From Ctena decussata (Eukaryota; Mollusca; Bivalvia; Lucinida; Lucinidae): 64,000 nt of DNA. The translations under genes and the position numbers were made by a program. Where the stretch lies: the NCBI GenBank assembly GCA_963989385.1, contig OZ022507.1, positions 52,401,400 to 52,465,399 on the forward strand, in the 5' to 3' direction. Below are positions 59,832 to 64,000 of the stretch, piece after piece. The notes below the pieces were generated by a model. The model did no database searches and had not been told where the DNA came from. It was given only the letters and a program-made list of their open reading frames with translations. Numbering within the stretch: position 1 is the stretch's first letter; each line of letters opens with the position of its first letter.

Positions 59832-62799
59832 TTATAATGCCCCCAACTTCGAAGAAGTTGAGGGGCATATTGGTTTGGGCGCCTGACTGTCCGTCCGTCC
59901 GTCCTTCCGTCCGTCCGTACGTACGTAACACCTCGTTTTCTCAAGAACCATAACTGCTGTGGTCTTGATATTTCATAGGAAGGTAGACTATAAAAAACCA
60001 GAGGAAAAGTATTTTTTTCTCGTCCATCAGCCCTGAACTTGCAGAGTTATGCCCCTTTTTCAAAAAAATAAATGAAAGTTTGTTCCAAAAAATCCTGGGG
60101 ATACCATTTAAGCTAGGATGTTCATATTTGGCATACTGCTATAGGCTAAGGTGTAAATTATCTGATTATCTTTTGGGCTAATTCCGTGAAAAAATGACTG
60201 AATTATGTCCCTTTGTTGCATTTGGCATTTTTCCAACTTTTGAACCGTTTGACCTAGCACCGTAATTTTTGGTATACTATTAGTATTTGAGGTGCTAATT
60301 ATTCTGATGATAATCGCGTTAGAATGCATACATTATGGACAGAGTTATTTTCCTTTTCTCATCTGTCTAAAGCATAATTATGGGTGATTTATTTATCAAG
60401 AACAGTAACAGCTGGGGCCTTGATATTAATAAAATGGATAGACCATAAAAATGAGCAGACCCATATTTTTTTTCTTTTCCGTCTGCCATGTACTTACAGA
60501 ATTATGTCCCTTTTTAAAAAAATACATAAATATTTGTTCCCAAAATCCTGGGAATACCATTTGAGCTAGGATGCTCATATTTGATATATTGCTTGGAGCT
60601 AAGGTTTAGATTTCCTGATTAACTTTTGGGTAAATTCCGTGCAAAAATGACTGAATTATGCCCCTTTGTTGAATTTGGGATTTTTTCAGCTTTTGAATCT
60701 TTTGACCTAGAACCCGAAATTTTGGTTTACTATAAGTATTTGAGGTGCTGATCATTCTGATGCTAGTTGCTTTATGATGCATTCATTATAGACAGAGTTA
60801 TTCCCCTTTTCTCATCTGTAGAAAACAAAATTATGGGTGGTTTATTTCTCAAGAACAATAACCGCTGGGGCCTTGATATTTCTTAAATAAACAAGAGCTG
60901 TCGCCTGACAGCATAGCTCGCCTGAACTGGTGCTGGCCCATCACACAGTTGCTATGGTGATTTGGATTGCTATGCATAAAACTTCAGGCAAGCATGTCAA
61001 TAATGACAAAACATTTATAAACAAAATCTATCTCAGAAATAAGTCTTAAAATAAAATAAAAATAAAAAAAATCCACATGAAATGTCAAAGTCCACAACCT
61101 TGAGGTCAAAGAAAGAACTGGAGGGGTGGGGTAGGGTTGGGGTGGGGGACAGGATGTATCAAAACCCTAAACAATTATCTAACATCAGTCCAAGTATTGG
61201 TATCAACTGAGTCTATCCTGGCACTTTGAAATTATGTCTTCATAACTATAAAACTTTAACCAAAATCTTTCTGACAAAATTCTATGTCATGACCTTGACT
61301 TCAAGGTCATCCAGGGGGGTATGCATATAGTGTTTTGTAAAAACTCAAAAAAGTGTCTAACATTAGTTCAGGTGTAAACTTAATCTCTGCCAATCTTTAT
61401 GAATCAGTATGCAATTAGAAAACTTTAATAAAGAACAAAATTTCTTTAAGTCCCTGACCTTGACATCAAGGTCACTGAGCGGGGTTGGGGTAGTACTCTG
61501 TAAAACTTTGGACTTAAATCTAACTACAGTACAAATATTAAAAGAATCCATCCATGGGCTCAGGAGATATGGGTCTTTAAAAAACTTTAACCAAAACATC
61601 CAATCAATAAAAGACAATTTTCTAAGTCAATGACCTAGACATGAAGGTCACTCAGGGGGGTAAAGGTAGTACCTTCAAAAACTTTGGACTAATATCTAAC
61701 TACAGTGCAAGTATCAAAGGAATCCATCAATGGGTAAAGGAGATATTGGGCTTTAAAAAACTTTAACCAAAACATCCAGTCCAAAAAAACTCCCAATTTT
61801 CTAAGTCCATGACCTTGACATTAAGGTCATTGAGTGGGGTGGGGGTGGTACCCTGTTAAACTTTGGACCAATACCTAACAACAGGGCAAGTATCAAAAGA
61901 ATCCACACATGGATTAAGGAGATATAGGTCTTTAAAAAACTTTAACCAAAAATATCCAATCCGGACGCCGACGCCGACGCCGACACTGACGCTGACGCTG
62001 ACGCCAAGGTGACAACAATAGCTCTTCCTGAACTTTCGTTCAGGCGAGCTAATAGACCATAAAAAATGAGCAGACCCATATTTTTTCTTTTCTGTCTGCC
62101 ATGTTATCACGGAATCATGCCCCTTTTTAAAAAAAAATACATGGAAGTTTGTTCCCAAAATACTGGATATACCGTTTGAGTTAGGATGCTCATATTTGGC
62201 ATACTGCTAGGGGCCAAGGTGTAGATCACCTGATTAACTTTTGGGCTAATTCCGTGAAAAGTGACTGAATTATGCCCCTTTGTTGAATTTGGCATTTTTT
62301 TCAACTTTTGAACCATTTGACCTAGCACCCTATTTTTTGGTATACTATTAGTATATGAAATGTTGATCATTCTGATGATGATTGCTTTATTATGCACAGA
62401 GTTATTTTCCTTTTCTCAACTGCATAAAACATAATTATGGGTGGTTTATTTCTCAAAAACAACTACTGCTGGGGCATTGATATTTATAAAATGAATGAAC
62501 CATAAAAAAATGAGCAGACCTGTATTTTTATTTCTTTTCCGTCTCCCTTGTACTTACAGAATCATGCCCCTTTTTTTAGAAAAAATACATAAAAGTTTGT
62601 TCCAAAATCCTGGGAATACTGTTTGAGCTAGGATGCTCATATTTGGCATACTGCTAGGGGCTAAGGTGTAGATCATCTGATTACCTTTTGGGTATATTCC
62701 GTCACAAAATGAGCAAGTTACGCGCAACATCTAAAGTTTGACACATTTAGTGGCATGCATATGGTTGGGGGCATAGTGTTTCACAAACACACTTTCTAG
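59832..62799 (-). mobile_element. Hairpin-ended element with tandem core (class A, minus orientation), invaded
   Basis: On the plus strand it starts TTATAATGCCCCCAACTTCG, then AAGAAGTTGAGGGGCAT (3' hairpin). GTCCGTCC runs follow at 59887-59930. The core units are about 470 bases (CAAGAACCATAACTGCTGTG, AATTCCGTGAAAAAATGACT, GAGCTAGGATGCTCATATTT). It ends TGGTTGGGGGCATAGTGTTT then CACAAACACACTTTCTAG, the 5' hairpin. The 5' ATGCCCCCAAC and 3' GTTGGGGGCAT are complementary. A class B element is inserted at 60891-62052. Confidence 0.72.
60891..62052 (+). mobile_element. Hairpin-ended element (class B, GCTCGCCTGAAC type), nested
   Basis: The 5' end ACAAGAGCTGTCGCCTGACA has a CTGTC/GACAG hairpin, with TAGCTCGCCTGAAC at 60914-60927. 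The core has about five units of about 180 bases with TGACCTTGACATCAAGGTCA, AAACTTTGGACT and AAAAAACTTTAACCAAAACA. The 3' end has GACGCCGACGCC and GACGCTGACGCTGACG runs, a CTGAACTTTCGTTCAG hairpin and GCGAGCTAA. The 14-base 5' motif is the exact inverse of 62038-62051. It interrupts a unit of the surrounding class A array at CTTGATATTTCTTAAATA / TAGACCATAAAAAATGAGCA. Confidence 0.85.
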
Positions 62800-62804
62800 T
62801 TTTA

Positions 62805-63428
62805 TTAGCTCAACTGAGCCGAAGACTCACAAGGTGAGCAAATAGTATAGGCTTGGACCGTCGTACGTCGTACGTCCACACTTTTAAACAGTAATATCTG
62901 CTAAAGTAGCAAGCCAATCTTGATCAAATTTTATCTGTAGCATTGTTGGGATAGGGGATGGATTGCCTGTAGTTTTGGGATAGATTGGTTGAAAACTGTG
63001 GTTACCATGGCAACAAAAAGATCCCATATACTTATAATGGAGAAAATGTTGTCCGGGCCCTAGCTTCTTCTTTTTTGATCGCAACTTCTTGTAACTTGCA
63101 GGTATCCAGGACAGCCAAAGCATCTCGGATGAGTTCGATGTTGGGCCAGGTTGGATCATTCTGTTCAGAGTTACTTGCCCTTGAGGGATAAAATATTTTC
63201 CCATAGACTTATAATGGAGAAAATGTTGTCCGGGCCCTAGCTTCTTCATTTTTGATCGCAACTTCTTGTAACTTGCAGGTATCCAGGACAGTCAAAACAT
63301 CTCGGACAAGTTCGAAGTTGGGTCAGGTTGGATCATTCTGTTCAGAGTTACTTGCCCTTGAGCGATAAAATGTTTTCCCATAGACCTTTAAGGGAGAAAA
63401 TGTTGTCCGGGCCCTAGCTTCTTTATTT
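62805..63428 (-). mobile_element. Class B hairpin-ended element, minus orientation, interrupted
   Basis: TTAGCTCAACTGAGCCGAAG, then ACTCACAAGGTGAGC, is the inverted 3' end (…TGAGCTAA). A CGTCGTACGTCGTACGTCC run follows. Core units of about 179 bases carry GTCCGGGCCCTAGCTTCTT at 63050, 63229 and 63407. The third unit is cut at 63428 by the next element. Confidence 0.7.
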
Positions 63429-64000
63429 TTAGCTCACCTGAGCCATAGGCTCAGGGTGAGCTATTGTGATCACCCAGTGTCCGTCGTCCGTCGTGCGTCG
63501 TCCGTCGTGCGGCGTCAACAATTTGCTTTAAATGACATCTTCTCTGAAACCACTAGGCCTAGGGCTTTGATATTTGGTATGAAGCATTGTCTAATGGACC
63601 TCTACCAAGTTTGTTAAAATGATGGCCCGAGGGTCCAAAATGACCCTGGGGCAGGGGGTCTTGGGTTTGAAACTATAATATACTTAGAAATCTTCTTCTC
63701 CAGAACTGCTTGGCTCAGAAGCTTGAAATTTGGTATGTAACATTGCCTAGTAGTCCTCTACCAAATCTGTTCAAATGGTGGCCCCAGGGTCCAAAATGAC
63801 CCCGGGGCAGGGAGTCGCAGGTTTGAACCATAGAAATACATAGAAACTATTCAAAAACCTTCTTCTTTAGAAATGCATGGCTCAGATGCTTGAAATTTGG
63901 TATGTAGCATTGCATAGTGGTCCTTTACCAAGTTTGTTCAAATGATGGCCCCAGGATCCAAATTGGCTCCGCACCAGGGGGTTCTGGGTTTGAACCATAG
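63429..64000 (-). mobile_element. Class B hairpin-ended element, minus orientation, runs off the window
   Basis: It starts TTAGCTCACCTGAGCCATAG, then GCTCAGGGTGAGCTA, a strong hairpin that is the inverted 3' end. A CCGTCGTCCGTCGTGCGTCG run follows, then units of about 170 bases (GGGTCCAAAATGACCCTGGG, CTTGAAATTTGGTATGTAAC). The 5' end is beyond 64000. Confidence 0.75.

Overview
This window looks like nuclear DNA of a bivalve mollusc. The reasons are the low gene density, long introns packed with palindromic MITEs, tRNA-headed SINEs with flanking target-site duplications, many AT-rich tandem arrays ending in GACG/GTCC-rich runs and hairpins, and two spliced genes that read well only when exons are joined. 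The assignment to Bivalvia is inference from repeat style; no species is claimed.

Layout. 1-8.2 kb: a small palindrome, then one very large foldback-like structure (525-8188) whose arms are mirror copies built on ~360-base subrepeats, with MITEs and a ~340-base tandem array in its centre. 8.2-13 kb: two SINE remnants and a minus-strand gene of the GRDP-like (DUF1399) family, seen as two exons (11495-12949 and 9826-9976). MITEs sit tight against its splice sites and supply a false upstream start. 13-26 kb: TIR elements, microsatellites and two long hairpin-ended elements with internal tandem arrays. 26.7-29.6 kb: a dead LINE, a TA-flanked MITE and a younger TIR element stacked in or on one another. 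30-32.6 kb: more MITEs, one of them invaded by a TGACGTC-rich element.

32.7-55.3 kb: five plus-strand exons of a METTL24-like type II membrane methyltransferase family gene, with compatible phases throughout. Its introns hold SINEs, a decayed Gypsy-type LTR retrotransposon (about 38.15-42.8 kb), a CpG-dense TIR element and others. The gene runs off the right edge. 55.3-64 kb: a second copy of the ~930-base TIR element and a chain of hairpin-ended elements, one nested in another and one running off the window.

The main themes are (1) two genuine genes visible only by splicing and (2) a rich set of non-autonomous mobile DNA. Within that, a group of elements stands out whose 5' subterminal motif and 3' hairpin-flanking motif change together between subfamilies, a Helitron/Helentron-like architecture. 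No ribosomal RNA, functional tRNA, CRISPR array or autonomous DNA-transposon gene was found.
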